The notes beneath the pieces were generated by a model. The model was not told the DNA's origin. It made no database searches and saw only the letters and a list, made by a program, of their open reading frames with translations. A DNA stretch of 19,286 nt, from NCBI GenBank assembly GCA_049511115.1, contig JBEKYH010000032.1, positions 1 to 19,286 on the forward strand. Direction: 5' to 3'. The translations under genes and the position numbers were made by a program. Numbering within the stretch: position 1 is the first letter of the stretch; every line of letters starts with the position of its first letter. The stretch comes from JBEKYH01 sp049511115. GTDB lineage: Bacteria; Planctomycetota; Phycisphaerae; Tepidisphaerales; Tepidisphaeraceae. Of this stretch, positions 7,001 through 14,286 are shown piece after piece.

Positions 7001-7399
7001 ATGACTGTGGAAGACCGCGCTACGTTCAAGTCCGTCGTCCTGCCCGCTGAAGGAGCACCATACGCCTCCCGCACCGGGCAGCTACTCAATGATTTGGGTC
7101 ATGATGTTGCAGGGGCGGAATCTCCGGAACATGCGTTAGAATTGTTACAAGAGGAACAAGCCGACCTTTTTGTCGTCGATGTTTCCAATGGCAATCGCAA
7201 CCGCGCCTTGTTCGAGAAGCTTCTCGCATTACCCGCCGACGTTCGCCCCCGCGAAGTGGCGATCTTCAGCGACGCATCCGACGAAATGCTCCGCGGCCTG
7301 CGCAGCCGCCTCAAGCCCAGCCGGGTTCACATTTTCCTCAAGCCGCTGCACATGCACGGACTGCTGAATATCCTTCGGAAATTGGAAGATCAGCAGTAA
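7001..7399 (+). CDS. Single-domain response-regulator receiver-like protein, partly degenerate
   Basis: 132 residues, one receiver (CheY-like) domain and nothing else. Asp60 at the end of the third strand (DLFVVDVSN) is the expected phospho-acceptor, Ser90 (VAIFSD) replaces the Thr/Ser switch, and Lys114-Pro115 (IFLKPL) is the conserved lysine. The acidic pair normally after the first strand is missing: the sequence reads VVLPAEGAP, leaving only Glu17 as a possible metal ligand. It may therefore bind Mg poorly and work as a pseudo-receiver. No kinase or output domain is nearby. It has a good AGAGGTAGGGAC ribosome-binding region before ATG 7001 and ends 16 bases from the convergent AsmA-like gene. 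Confidence 0.7.
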   Translation: MTVEDRATFKSVVLPAEGAPYASRTGQLLNDLGHDVAGAESPEHALELLQEEQADLFVVDVSNGNRNRALFEKLLALPADVRPREVAIFSDASDEMLRGLRSRLKPSRVHIFLKPLHMHGLLNILRKLEDQQ

Positions 7400-7415
7400 G
7401 AGCCGCATCCCCAAC

Positions 7416-9434
7416 CTATTTCGATTTGTTCTGATCCGCGGGCTTAATGAAGTCCAGCAGGTTGTTGCCCCCGTTGAGCATCTGGCCAAACACATCATTG
7501 GCGGACTTGTCCAGCGCGGGCGCGGGGACGGGCTGAATCGACGGGCTCGTCGCCGGTCCGGTGACGTGAAAACTGTAGAGGGATTTCTGCGCATTGTTGA
7601 CGACCTTCTGTACGCTGCCGACGACCTGGCCCAGCAGTGGAATTCCGGTCTTATCCACCTGCTTTTTCCAATCACCCAGCGGCGCGACGATCAGGTTCAG
7701 ATTGACCGGATAATCGCCGGTTAACCCGACATTCCCGCTTCCTTGAATCCCGACGATCGGCGAGCTGACGACGAGTTTCGAGAAATTGGCTGTCCCGTCC
7801 TTGAAGGTAAAGCGGCCGGCGGCATGCCCGACCCGGGCGGGATCGCCGGCGGCCGGCGCAACGCGTCCGATAACGTCGCCGATGATTTTCACGTCATAGA
7901 AATCGCCGTTTTGCACCTGAAAATTGCCGGTTCCGTTCGCGCTTGCCAGCGGCGACGCGTTTCCAGGCGGCAGCGTTCCCGACACCTGCAATTGGCCGGT
8001 GGCTAACCCGGTAACATGCCCGCCGGGATCGCTGATCTGCGCCAAATCCTTCACTTGCCGCAGGTCAATCTTCGTCCAGGTGGCGTTTGCGTCGTAGGCA
8101 TAGGGCGAGGTTAAATCCGCGTCGGCCGAATCGACCAGGACGTCGCCGCCGGCCGCGTCGAGACGGAAGCCGGATAGTTTCACCTGGCGGCCCTGCAATT
8201 GCACGGTGGTGACAAATTGCAAAGGTTGATCGCCATACTTGCCATTGACGGCTTTCACATTGAGCGCCTGCTTGGAGTAGTCGATGTCGATGCCGACATT
8301 GGTGAGCGGCTGGGATAACTCCGACCACCGGACGTCAATGTCCGAGCCCGGCTGGGTCTTCAGCGTCGCCTGCGTGTCGGCGTCGAGAGCAGCCAGGTAG
8401 CTCACGTCCAACGGAACGCCCGCGCCCGGCAGCGGGCCGCCGCCGGAAACGGTGAACTCCATTCCGCCGCTGGCGACTTGTGTCGGGCCAGTGCTGGAGA
8501 ATTTGATCGTCCCGGCAATTCCACGCACCGTCCAGCGGCCCTTGGCCAGGTCAACCGCCGCGGTCCCGCCATTGGCTATGGTCAGCGTCGCCCCGCTGCC
8601 GGCCAAGTGGTATTCCTTCAAATAGGGTTGCAATTCTTGTGGAACCTGCCCCAGGTCTGCTTCAGCGGGAATTTGCGTGGTCAGTGAGAAATCCTTGAAG
8701 CTCAGTTGCGTTCCGTCCACGTCCACCGAGCCGTCAAATGTCAGATCGGTCAGCGGCTTGTTCGCCACCGTGGCGTGCACCTGATATTGCGACGGCGAGC
8801 CGCCCTGATCGACCGACAAGTCCATTCGGGCCAGCACGGTTGGCGCGGCCGTGCTGTTGTAGTCCGCCGATTGGACGGTGAGGTCGTCGATTTCAAAATG
8901 CCGCACGCGAACCAGGTCCGAGATTTTCAGTGGGGCGCTCGATGCCGGCGAAGGGGCCGGCGTTGATCGCAGCAACCCGCCATTAATCTCGTAATCTCCC
9001 GACGGCAGGCGCACCAGCACAATTGTCGGATCGGTGAGGACGCAGTTATCAACCACAATCGGCCCGCCCAGCGGCAGGCTGGCCAGGCTCACGTGCAACC
9101 CGCCCAACTCGGCTATTTTGATCGGGGCGCCGGAGGGGCCGGGGCAATAGAGGCTGGCGTGGGCGATGTCCAAAGTCAGGAGAGGATCGTAGGAAATCCC
9201 GTCGATTTGGACCGTCGCGTTGAGGTGGCCGGCGACCAGGGAGGAGATTTCGCTGCGCACGATCATTTTGACCGCGGCATGCACCACGATGATCAGCAGG
9301 ATGAAGCAAACCACCAGGATTCCGCCCGCCCACAGGCCCAGTCGGACCCATTTATTGCGTTTTGGCGGCGGTGGCGCGGCGCCTTTATCCGTTGGCTTGC
9401 CCCCTGTCCCTTGCGGAGTCTGGTTCGGTTCCAT
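7416..9434 (-). CDS. AsmA-like membrane-anchored periplasmic protein
   Basis: About 672 residues. A short Pro-rich cytoplasmic start (PPPPKRNKW) is followed by one transmembrane helix (about 31-54) and a very long beta-rich periplasmic part with repeated AsmA-type strands (VQIDGISYDPLLTLDI near the start). The C-terminal 130 residues carry the AsmA-like C-terminal pattern: FTFKDGTANF, SGNVGLTGDYPVNLNL, IPLLGQVVGSV and a final VTGPATSPSIQPVP. Such proteins belong to the AsmA/TamB/VPS13-like group, thought to move or regulate lipids between the membranes. There are no partners beside it. The start is either ATG 9434 or TTG 9440; the AGG 7 bases before the TTG would fit TTG better, the difference being two residues. 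A promoter and a terminator-like hairpin lie upstream in its leader. Confidence 0.75.
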   Translation of the reverse strand: MEPNQTPQGTGGKPTDKGAAPPPPKRNKWVRLGLWAGGILVVCFILLIIVVHAAVKMIVRSEISSLVAGHLNATVQIDGISYDPLLTLDIAHASLYCPGPSGAPIKIAELGGLHVSLASLPLGGPIVVDNCVLTDPTIVLVRLPSGDYEINGGLLRSTPAPSPASSAPLKISDLVRVRHFEIDDLTVQSADYNSTAAPTVLARMDLSVDQGGSPSQYQVHATVANKPLTDLTFDGSVDVDGTQLSFKDFSLTTQIPAEADLGQVPQELQPYLKEYHLAGSGATLTIANGGTAAVDLAKGRWTVRGIAGTIKFSSTGPTQVASGGMEFTVSGGGPLPGAGVPLDVSYLAALDADTQATLKTQPGSDIDVRWSELSQPLTNVGIDIDYSKQALNVKAVNGKYGDQPLQFVTTVQLQGRQVKLSGFRLDAAGGDVLVDSADADLTSPYAYDANATWTKIDLRQVKDLAQISDPGGHVTGLATGQLQVSGTLPPGNASPLASANGTGNFQVQNGDFYDVKIIGDVIGRVAPAAGDPARVGHAAGRFTFKDGTANFSKLVVSSPIVGIQGSGNVGLTGDYPVNLNLIVAPLGDWKKQVDKTGIPLLGQVVGSVQKVVNNAQKSLYSFHVTGPATSPSIQPVPAPALDKSANDVFGQMLNGGNNLLDFIKPADQNKSK

Positions 9435-9493
9435 ACGCAAGAATATACCTCAGGAAGACAAAGAATCCCGCCGGGAAAAAGAGAAGACGGAGT

Positions 9494-9530
9494 AAAAAAA
9501 GAAGACACCGGGCATTTCTGCACAGTGTCT
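9494..9530 (-). terminator. Strong intrinsic terminator in the leader of the AsmA-like gene
   Basis: Reading the minus strand: AGACACTG pairs with CGGTGTCT (8 bp, one wobble), then a 1x1 mismatch, then GCA-GAAA-TGC with a GNRA tetraloop, then TC and seven Ts (9494-9500). Its position between a promoter and a start codon on the same strand is what suggests attenuation. Confidence 0.7.
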
Positions 9531-9650
9531 CCTGGAGGGGAGAAAATGTTTTGATCAAAGTGGTCGCCCATAAGGGCTCGCGTCTTTATCGGTTCCCACC
9601 GCTCCTTCAATAGTTATTGTCGCCCGGCGGTAAAACCGGACAGAATCAAC
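9494..9650 (-). ncRNA. Candidate structured leader RNA / attenuator or small RNA upstream of the AsmA-like gene
   Basis: On the minus strand a promoter (-35/-10 at 9651-9680) precedes about 150 nt with several local hairpins: CGGT-TTT-ACCG, CGGT-GGGA-ACCG (GNRA loop), GCCC-TTAT-GGGC and TTTGATCAAA. It ends in an excellent terminator at 9494-9530. Transcription that continues would enter the AsmA-like gene 54-60 bases further on. I do not recognise any known riboswitch or small-RNA class. It could be an attenuator or riboswitch for the gene, or a free small RNA of about 150 nt; it could also be a chance arrangement. Confidence 0.4.
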
Positions 9651-9680
9651 ATTATTTCAGGGCTTCTGGCAAACGTTCAA
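9651..9680 (-). promoter_or_regulatory. Putative sigma-70-type promoter of the leader RNA
   Basis: Minus strand: TTGAAC (9675-9680), an 18-base spacer, AATAAT (9651-9656, 5 of 6 to TATAAT). Predicted transcript start is near 9643-9645. Confidence 0.4.
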
Positions 9681-9816
9681 CGATAATCAGCCGCGGGATC
9701 ACAAAAAGTTTCGGAAAATTCGGCCAAGCCGCTCTATATTCCGGCCCCCGATCGCGCAAAACTTGCCCGCCAGGTTTCCCTTGACTTGTTGGCCCGCGCC
9801 GCCGACCCTAAAGGGC

Positions 9817-10155
9817 ATGGAAGAGACCATTTTCACGCGGATTATTCAGCGCACGATTCCCGCCAAGATTGCCTACGAGGACGAGCGGTACATCGCCATC
9901 CACGACATTCAGCCGGCAGCGCCGGTGCACATATTGGTGATCACCAAGAAGGTGATTCCCAGCCTGAATGACCTGAAGCCCGAAGACGCGGACCTGGTCG
10001 GCGGCATGTTCCTGGTGGCCCAAAAGGTGATGAAGGAGCTGGGAAGGACGGACTACCGGACGGTGTTCAACTGCGGGGAGAGCGCGTGCCAGACGGTGTT
10101 TCATCTGCATTTGCATGTGCTGGCAGGGAGGGCGTTTGCGTGGCCGCCGGGGTAG
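9817..10155 (+). CDS. HIT family nucleotide-binding hydrolase (HINT type)
   Basis: 112 residues, the normal length of the bacterial HINT branch of histidine-triad proteins, which hydrolyse nucleoside phosphoramidates or acyl-AMP; physiological substrate usually unclear. Family marks are FTRIIQRTIPAKIAYED at the start, AIHDIQPAAPVHILVI, and the catalytic triad HLHLH (His96, His98, His100) in QTVFHLHLHVLAGR, with WPPG at the end. There is no signal peptide, so it is cytosolic. ATG 9817 is the family start; an upstream in-frame ATG at 9763 adds a Pro-rich, non-conserved extension. An AAGGG sits too close to the ATG to be an ideal ribosome-binding site. The stop codon is one base from the octamer array of the next element. 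Confidence 0.92.
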   Translation: MEETIFTRIIQRTIPAKIAYEDERYIAIHDIQPAAPVHILVITKKVIPSLNDLKPEDADLVGGMFLVAQKVMKELGRTDYRTVFNCGESACQTVFHLHLHVLAGRAFAWPPG

Positions 10156-10156
10156 C

Positions 10157-10210
10157 GGAAAGGTGCGAAAGTGTGAAAGGTGTGAATGTGTGAAGGTGCG
10201 GAGGGAAAGG
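10157..10210 (+). repeat. Left octamer array flanking the four-helix-bundle gene
   Basis: Near-tandem octamers GTGCGAAA, GTGTGAAA, (G) GTGTGAAT, GTGTGAAG, GTGCGGAG occupy 10163-10203. The outer 19 bases (10161-10179) match the reverse complement of 10680-10698 in 18 of 19 positions, making terminal inverted repeats. The last part (GGAGGGAAAGG) doubles as ribosome-binding site for the enclosed gene. Confidence 0.8.
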
Positions 10211-10214
10211 TATC

Positions 10215-10631
10215 GTGAAAGGCAATGTGGCGAAGACGTTTGAGGAGCTGGTGATTTATCAGCGAGCGCGGGAATTGACCAACGCGGTGTATGCGGCGAC
10301 GCGCGTTACGCCGTTTAGCCGCGACTTCGGTCTGGTAGGCCAAGTTCGCCGCGCGTCGGTTTCCGTCATGTCGAACATCGCCGAAGGGTTTGAGCGCGGT
10401 TCAAGAACGGAATTCGTTCAGTTCCTTTTCATCGCCAAAGGGTCATGCGGAGAGGTGCGCGCCCAACTTCAGATCGCGGCCGACCAGGAGTTCATTTCCC
10501 CAGCCGACCATTCCCGGTTAAGCGACCTCTGTCGGACCACCAGCGGCATGATCGCCAAATTCATTGCCCATTTGCAGCGATCCAAGTACCAAGGCCCAAA
10601 ATTCACGCGTCCTCCGCAAGCGACAAATTAA
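10215..10631 (+). CDS. Four-helix-bundle protein, S23 (intervening-sequence) family
   Basis: 138 residues of the S23-type four-helix-bundle family, first known from proteins encoded in 23S rRNA intervening sequences and structurally akin to the Avd accessory protein of diversity-generating retroelements. The family signature is complete: FEELVIYQRARELT, a GLVGQVRRASVSV helix, the NIAEGFERGSRTEF block and FLFIAKGSCGEVRAQL. Function unknown; a nucleic-acid-binding role is suspected from relatives. No reverse transcriptase, variable repeat or rRNA is nearby, so neither known context applies. Start is GTG 10215, preceded by GGAGGGAAAGG. The gene is boxed by inverted octamer arrays (10157-10210 and 10648-10698) and lies exactly between two convergent stop codons, which suggests that it arrived as a unit. 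Confidence 0.88.
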   Translation: MKGNVAKTFEELVIYQRARELTNAVYAATRVTPFSRDFGLVGQVRRASVSVMSNIAEGFERGSRTEFVQFLFIAKGSCGEVRAQLQIAADQEFISPADHSRLSDLCRTTSGMIAKFIAHLQRSKYQGPKFTRPPQATN

Positions 10632-10647
10632 CTGTATCTTGCCCAAA

Positions 10648-10698
10648 CATTCACACCGTTCGCCCTTCTAACTTTCACACTTTCACACTTTCACACCT
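10648..10698 (-). repeat. Right octamer array flanking the four-helix-bundle gene
   Basis: On the plus strand: ATTCACAC-like units, then three perfect tandem TTTCACAC octamers (10673-10696). This is the inverted counterpart of the left array; its outer edge is 3 bases from the stop codon of the decahaem cytochrome gene. No T-tract terminator exists between the two convergent genes. Confidence 0.8.
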
Positions 10699-10701
10699 GC
10701 C

Positions 10702-12627
10702 CTATGGCCCCGCCGCCGCAATCGGCTGCGGCAGCACCTTTCCCTTCAGCACGTCTTCCGGCGTTGGCTTGGTCAGCTCCTCATGCTTGCGGTCATGGAA
10801 CGTATGACACTCCGTGCAATTGGATGCCGCCCCCAGGCCCTGGGAATTATCGGGGTGATGGCACTCGATGCAGGATCGCGTGGCCGGGACCATTTCGCCT
10901 GAGCCATCGGGTTTGAAGGCTAATCCCTGCCATTGGATATCGGGCGACAGGACATCGCTGGTCTTTTCGCTGGTCAGGGCGGCGGCGTGGCATTCCACGC
11001 AGTTCATGCTGCGGTGAGCGTCATGGTCGAACTGGCTGTTGACGTACCACTGTCGCGGGCCGGCGGGGATGCCGGTGGGTTTGGTGCGGAAAACGGGGGC
11101 GTCGGTCACCTTGGCCGACGTCTGCATGCCGGTCCATTCGGGCGGAACCGCGGCGGCGTCGCCTTCCATTTCATGGCACTTGATGCAACTGTTGCCGCCG
11201 TCATTGCCATAGGCGACGTAAATTTCCAGTAGCCGCGGGTCGGGCGTGTCCTGGTTAAACCGCGCAAACGCCGCATCGAAATCGGCCAGCATGCGCTGCT
11301 GCGCCTGCCCGGAGAGGCCCTTCACGACCTCCGTGCGCAACCGCTGGATGACCAGCGGCCGCAGATGATCCGAGGGCTGGGTCGTCGAGCCAACGGCGTC
11401 GGAGACGCGCGTGCGATCGGCCGCAGGCACGATGTTTGTCGGCAGCTTTATCGCGGCGGCCTGGAGCTTCTCGACCACGTCCACCGGCAGTTTGGCGGTA
11501 AGCGCGCCCAGATTCCATTCGGCAATCAGCGGGGCGGCCTTCACCGCCTTGGTCACTGCGTCCAGACTGGCGTTGGCATCCTTGTTATCCGACGGCACGT
11601 TCAGCTTGCCGATGATCCGGTCGTTAAGCGCCTTTTCCTTGGCTCCGGGTGAATCCTTGGCGTACTTCTGCCAGGGATCGGTCGTATCGGTCACATACGC
11701 AAGGATGACCTTGCGCACCTCGGCAAAATCGGCGTGCGGGATGACGGCACTGTCGCTATTGGGCAGCGTGCCCAGGTCGTGGCACGATTTGCAATTCTTG
11801 TCGTAATTCACCTGCGTCATGGAACGGTGGCGGCCCGTTCCATCGACAAGCGGGCGCGGAGAGGAGCCATTCGATTGGCTCCCCGGCATCGAATACGCGG
11901 TCTTGCCAATCTCCCAAGTAAGGGCCTGCGCGGCATCGGGGGTTGGATTGTGGCAGAACGTGCAGTTTTGCTGATCGCCTTTCAATATCCCGCCCAGATG
12001 TTTCTTGTGATTGAAATTCAACACTGTCGGGTCCACCATTTTGCCGTTGGTGGTAATCGACCGGCCAAAATGGGGGTGGCCGTCCAGGGTGAAATCCGTC
12101 ACGTGCAGCGGGACTTCCGGTCCCGGCGGAGCGCGCGTCTTGCCGGTCAGGTCGGCGTGGCAATTGACGCACAGCAGATCGCTGGTGGAGACCAGGGCCG
12201 CCTGGCCGCGGTGCTCCATGTGGCAGCTTGTGCAATTGGCGGAGCGAATTTCCGGCGGATTAAACCGGTTATCAAATGTCACCATGGTCCCTTGATTGGG
12301 ATGGTGGATTCCGGCGTCGTGGCATTTCAGGCACGCTGCGTCGGAGACAGCCTTGGAGAATTTACCGGTCGATTTGCCGTTGGCGTCGAGACCGTCGTGG
12401 CACTCGGCGCAATTATCCTGGAAGCTGGCATGGACGAACGTGAGCCGGCCGGGATTATGGATCAACTCTCCCTTGCCGCCGGTGGCCGCGAACGCCACCA
12501 GAATCACGGCGAGCGCAGTGGCGGCAAAAATGGTCGTCCTTCGCAGGCGCCGCCAGCGATGGAAACGGTCGATGTACGTCCGGTCGATTCGGGCCGATAC
12601 AGTCTTTTGGGTTCGCTGGCGAGCCAT
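10702..12627 (-). CDS. Membrane-anchored decahaem c-type cytochrome
   Basis: 641 residues. A basic cytoplasmic start is followed by one transmembrane helix (about 31-49) and a periplasmic domain with ten CXXCH haem sites: Cys73, 99, 132, 153, 222 and 279, then Cys481, 543, 586 and 604. The two haem clusters (six plus four) are separated by a haem-free stretch of about 195 residues (284-480) rich in Ala, Lys and Asp with helical heptads. Many extra His residues (His66, HKKH, HRS) can be distal ligands, as in cytochrome c3/c7-type modules. Likely role: electron transfer from the inner membrane through the periplasm; partner unknown. It starts 24 bases after sth and in an operon with ccsA and resB, whose products attach its haems. 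There is no close homolog I can name. Confidence 0.88.
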   Translation of the reverse strand: MARQRTQKTVSARIDRTYIDRFHRWRRLRRTTIFAATALAVILVAFAATGGKGELIHNPGRLTFVHASFQDNCAECHDGLDANGKSTGKFSKAVSDAACLKCHDAGIHHPNQGTMVTFDNRFNPPEIRSANCTSCHMEHRGQAALVSTSDLLCVNCHADLTGKTRAPPGPEVPLHVTDFTLDGHPHFGRSITTNGKMVDPTVLNFNHKKHLGGILKGDQQNCTFCHNPTPDAAQALTWEIGKTAYSMPGSQSNGSSPRPLVDGTGRHRSMTQVNYDKNCKSCHDLGTLPNSDSAVIPHADFAEVRKVILAYVTDTTDPWQKYAKDSPGAKEKALNDRIIGKLNVPSDNKDANASLDAVTKAVKAAPLIAEWNLGALTAKLPVDVVEKLQAAAIKLPTNIVPAADRTRVSDAVGSTTQPSDHLRPLVIQRLRTEVVKGLSGQAQQRMLADFDAAFARFNQDTPDPRLLEIYVAYGNDGGNSCIKCHEMEGDAAAVPPEWTGMQTSAKVTDAPVFRTKPTGIPAGPRQWYVNSQFDHDAHRSMNCVECHAAALTSEKTSDVLSPDIQWQGLAFKPDGSGEMVPATRSCIECHHPDNSQGLGAASNCTECHTFHDRKHEELTKPTPEDVLKGKVLPQPIAAAGP

Positions 12628-12651
12628 GATGTTCGGTACGAAGTGTCCCTA

Positions 12652-14163
12652 TTAGAATTTGGATTGCAGAATTGCCGCCGCTGCCGCCTCACGGGTCTTG
12701 TTGAGTTTTCCCAGGGCGGAATACGCCGCGTACTTGTATACGTCACCGAGGGTCGGATAGTTGAAGACCGTGTGGATGAAGAAATCAATATCGCCTTCAA
12801 AGGTGATGCAGGCCAGCCCGATATGCACGAGCTCGCTGGCGATTTCGCCGATCACATGGGCGCCCAATAGTTTCCCGCTGGGGACTTCAAACACCAGTTT
12901 GACCATCCCCTCGGTGTCGCCGATGATCTGGCCGCGACCGTGATTGCCGTACACATCCTTGCCGACCACGTAGGGGATCTTCTCGCGCTGGCAATCTTCC
13001 TCGGTCTTGCCGACCTGGGAGATTTCGGGAATCGTGTAAATGCCCGCCGGCAGGATCGGATTGAGTTTGGTCTTGTAGGAAAGGCCAAATGCGTGACACA
13101 TGGCCAGGCGGCCCTGCTCCATGGACGTGCTGGCCAGAGCGGGCGCTCCGATCACGTCGCCGGCGACGTAAATGCTGGGGACTTTGGTCTGGTAGGTAAT
13201 GGGATCGTACCCATCGGGGCTTTCGCGCTTGGGGTCCAGACCCTTCTTTATGAGCAAGCCGTAATTGTTGATGGGAATCCCCAGTTCCTTCAGGCCCAAG
13301 TCGCGCGTATTGCCGTCGCGACCGAGTGCGTAAAGGACCGAGTCCGCGGTCAGGACTTTTCCGCTCTTGAGCTTGACGACCGCTACGCCGTTGTCGGTGT
13401 AAATCGCCTTTGGCTCATCCTTCGCGTCGGGCATCGACTCATTCATGAAGAGGTGAATGCCGTCGCGCTGGATGCGCTTGACGAATATCTCGCCGATTTC
13501 GCCGTCCAGCAGTGAATCGAGCGGCCGGGCCTTGGGATGCACCAGCGACGTATCTACGCCCAGGGCGTTAAAGAGGCAGGCGTATTCCGAACCGATGACG
13601 CCACCGCCGATGACGATCATCGATTGCGGCAGCGTCTTCATCTCCAACACGGTGGTCGCGTCGAAGATGTGTGTATCATCAAACAAAACATTCTTGGGAT
13701 GCGCCGGCGTTGAGCCGGTGGCGATGAGGATGATTTTGCCGGTGACATTCTTTTCGACGCCGTCGGCTCCCTTGACCGATACGGTATGCCCATCCAGCAC
13801 TTTCGCCTTGCCGGTGATGCGGTCGATCTTGTGCCAGGGGGCCGCGAGATTCTTGGCGGCGCGCTGCTGCTCGCGCTGCTGCACGAGGTTTTTGCGGTGC
13901 ATGAAACTGGAGAGCGTGATGTCGGCTTTGAATTCGACATTCATCCCCTCGCCAAGCTGGCGCGTGCGAAAACCGGAGAGAAACAGCGAGCTCTCGCGCA
14001 GTGTCTTGCTGGCCAGCGTGCCCCAGTTGATGCAGGCGCCGCCGAGTTCATGGAAGGCTTCAATGACGACGGCCTTATGCCCGAAATACGCCGCCTGAGC
14101 GGCCCCTTTTTCACCCGCCGGCCCGCCGCCAATCACAACCAGTTCGTAGTCATATTCAGACAT
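12652..14163 (-). CDS. sthA: Soluble pyridine nucleotide transhydrogenase (SthA-like)
   Basis: 503 residues, a flavoprotein of the pyridine nucleotide-disulphide oxidoreductase fold, which exchanges hydride between NADPH and NAD in the cytosol. FAD-binding GGGPAG (12-17) starts the protein, the second nucleotide site GGGVIGSEYA is at 186-195, and YVAGDVIG (332-339) binds FAD. At the active site it has GGACINWGT with a single Cys44 and no second cysteine; the CxxxxC disulphide of lipoamide dehydrogenases is absent, which is the mark of SthA. The C-terminal FNYPTLGDVYKYAAY interface is present. An unusual loop (about 303-326, KKGLDPKRESPDGYDPITY) extends beyond E. coli SthA. AGGGG lies 6 bases before ATG. 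It sits in the cytochrome operon, 24 bases before the decahaem gene. Confidence 0.88.
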   Translation of the reverse strand: MSEYDYELVVIGGGPAGEKGAAQAAYFGHKAVVIEAFHELGGACINWGTLASKTLRESSLFLSGFRTRQLGEGMNVEFKADITLSSFMHRKNLVQQREQQRAAKNLAAPWHKIDRITGKAKVLDGHTVSVKGADGVEKNVTGKIILIATGSTPAHPKNVLFDDTHIFDATTVLEMKTLPQSMIVIGGGVIGSEYACLFNALGVDTSLVHPKARPLDSLLDGEIGEIFVKRIQRDGIHLFMNESMPDAKDEPKAIYTDNGVAVVKLKSGKVLTADSVLYALGRDGNTRDLGLKELGIPINNYGLLIKKGLDPKRESPDGYDPITYQTKVPSIYVAGDVIGAPALASTSMEQGRLAMCHAFGLSYKTKLNPILPAGIYTIPEISQVGKTEEDCQREKIPYVVGKDVYGNHGRGQIIGDTEGMVKLVFEVPSGKLLGAHVIGEIASELVHIGLACITFEGDIDFFIHTVFNYPTLGDVYKYAAYSALGKLNKTREAAAAAILQSKF

Positions 14164-14286
14164 GTCAGACCCCTTGCATGATTGATTTGCCCCGCGGACG
14201 ATTCACTCCGGCAAAGACCCGCAAACCCGAGAGTCGCGCACGCACTGATCCGCAGCCTCGGCAACGGCGTCCATCCTAACCGCTGA

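Larger units (their letters stand above)
9435..9816. other. Divergent intergenic region, AsmA-like gene / HIT gene
   Basis: 382 bases with no supported gene. The left two thirds hold the minus-strand leader RNA candidate, its promoter and its terminator. The right part (about 9681-9816) must hold the promoter of the HIT gene; TATATT at 9735-9740 is a possible -10, but no matching -35 is convincing. Confidence 0.4.

Noticed and set aside
10215..10631. Diversity-generating retroelement
   Set aside because: The four-helix-bundle protein resembles Avd, but no reverse transcriptase, template repeat or variable repeat is present.
10157..10698. CRISPR-like array
   Set aside because: Units are 8 bases, tandem with no spacers, in two opposite blocks around a gene; no cas genes.
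6803..12649. Shared 12-mer ACGAAGTGTCCC at 6803-6814 and 12638-12649
   Set aside because: Several 12-base matches are expected by chance in a window of this size, and the flanks do not match.
11734..12870. 378-residue plus-strand open frame
   Set aside because: Runs antisense across the end of sth and the start of the decahaem gene, both strongly supported; no domain can be seen.
12652..14163. Dihydrolipoamide dehydrogenase or mercuric reductase
   Set aside because: The active-site motif has one cysteine (GGACINWGT) and lacks the second cysteine of the redox disulphide; SthA fits better.
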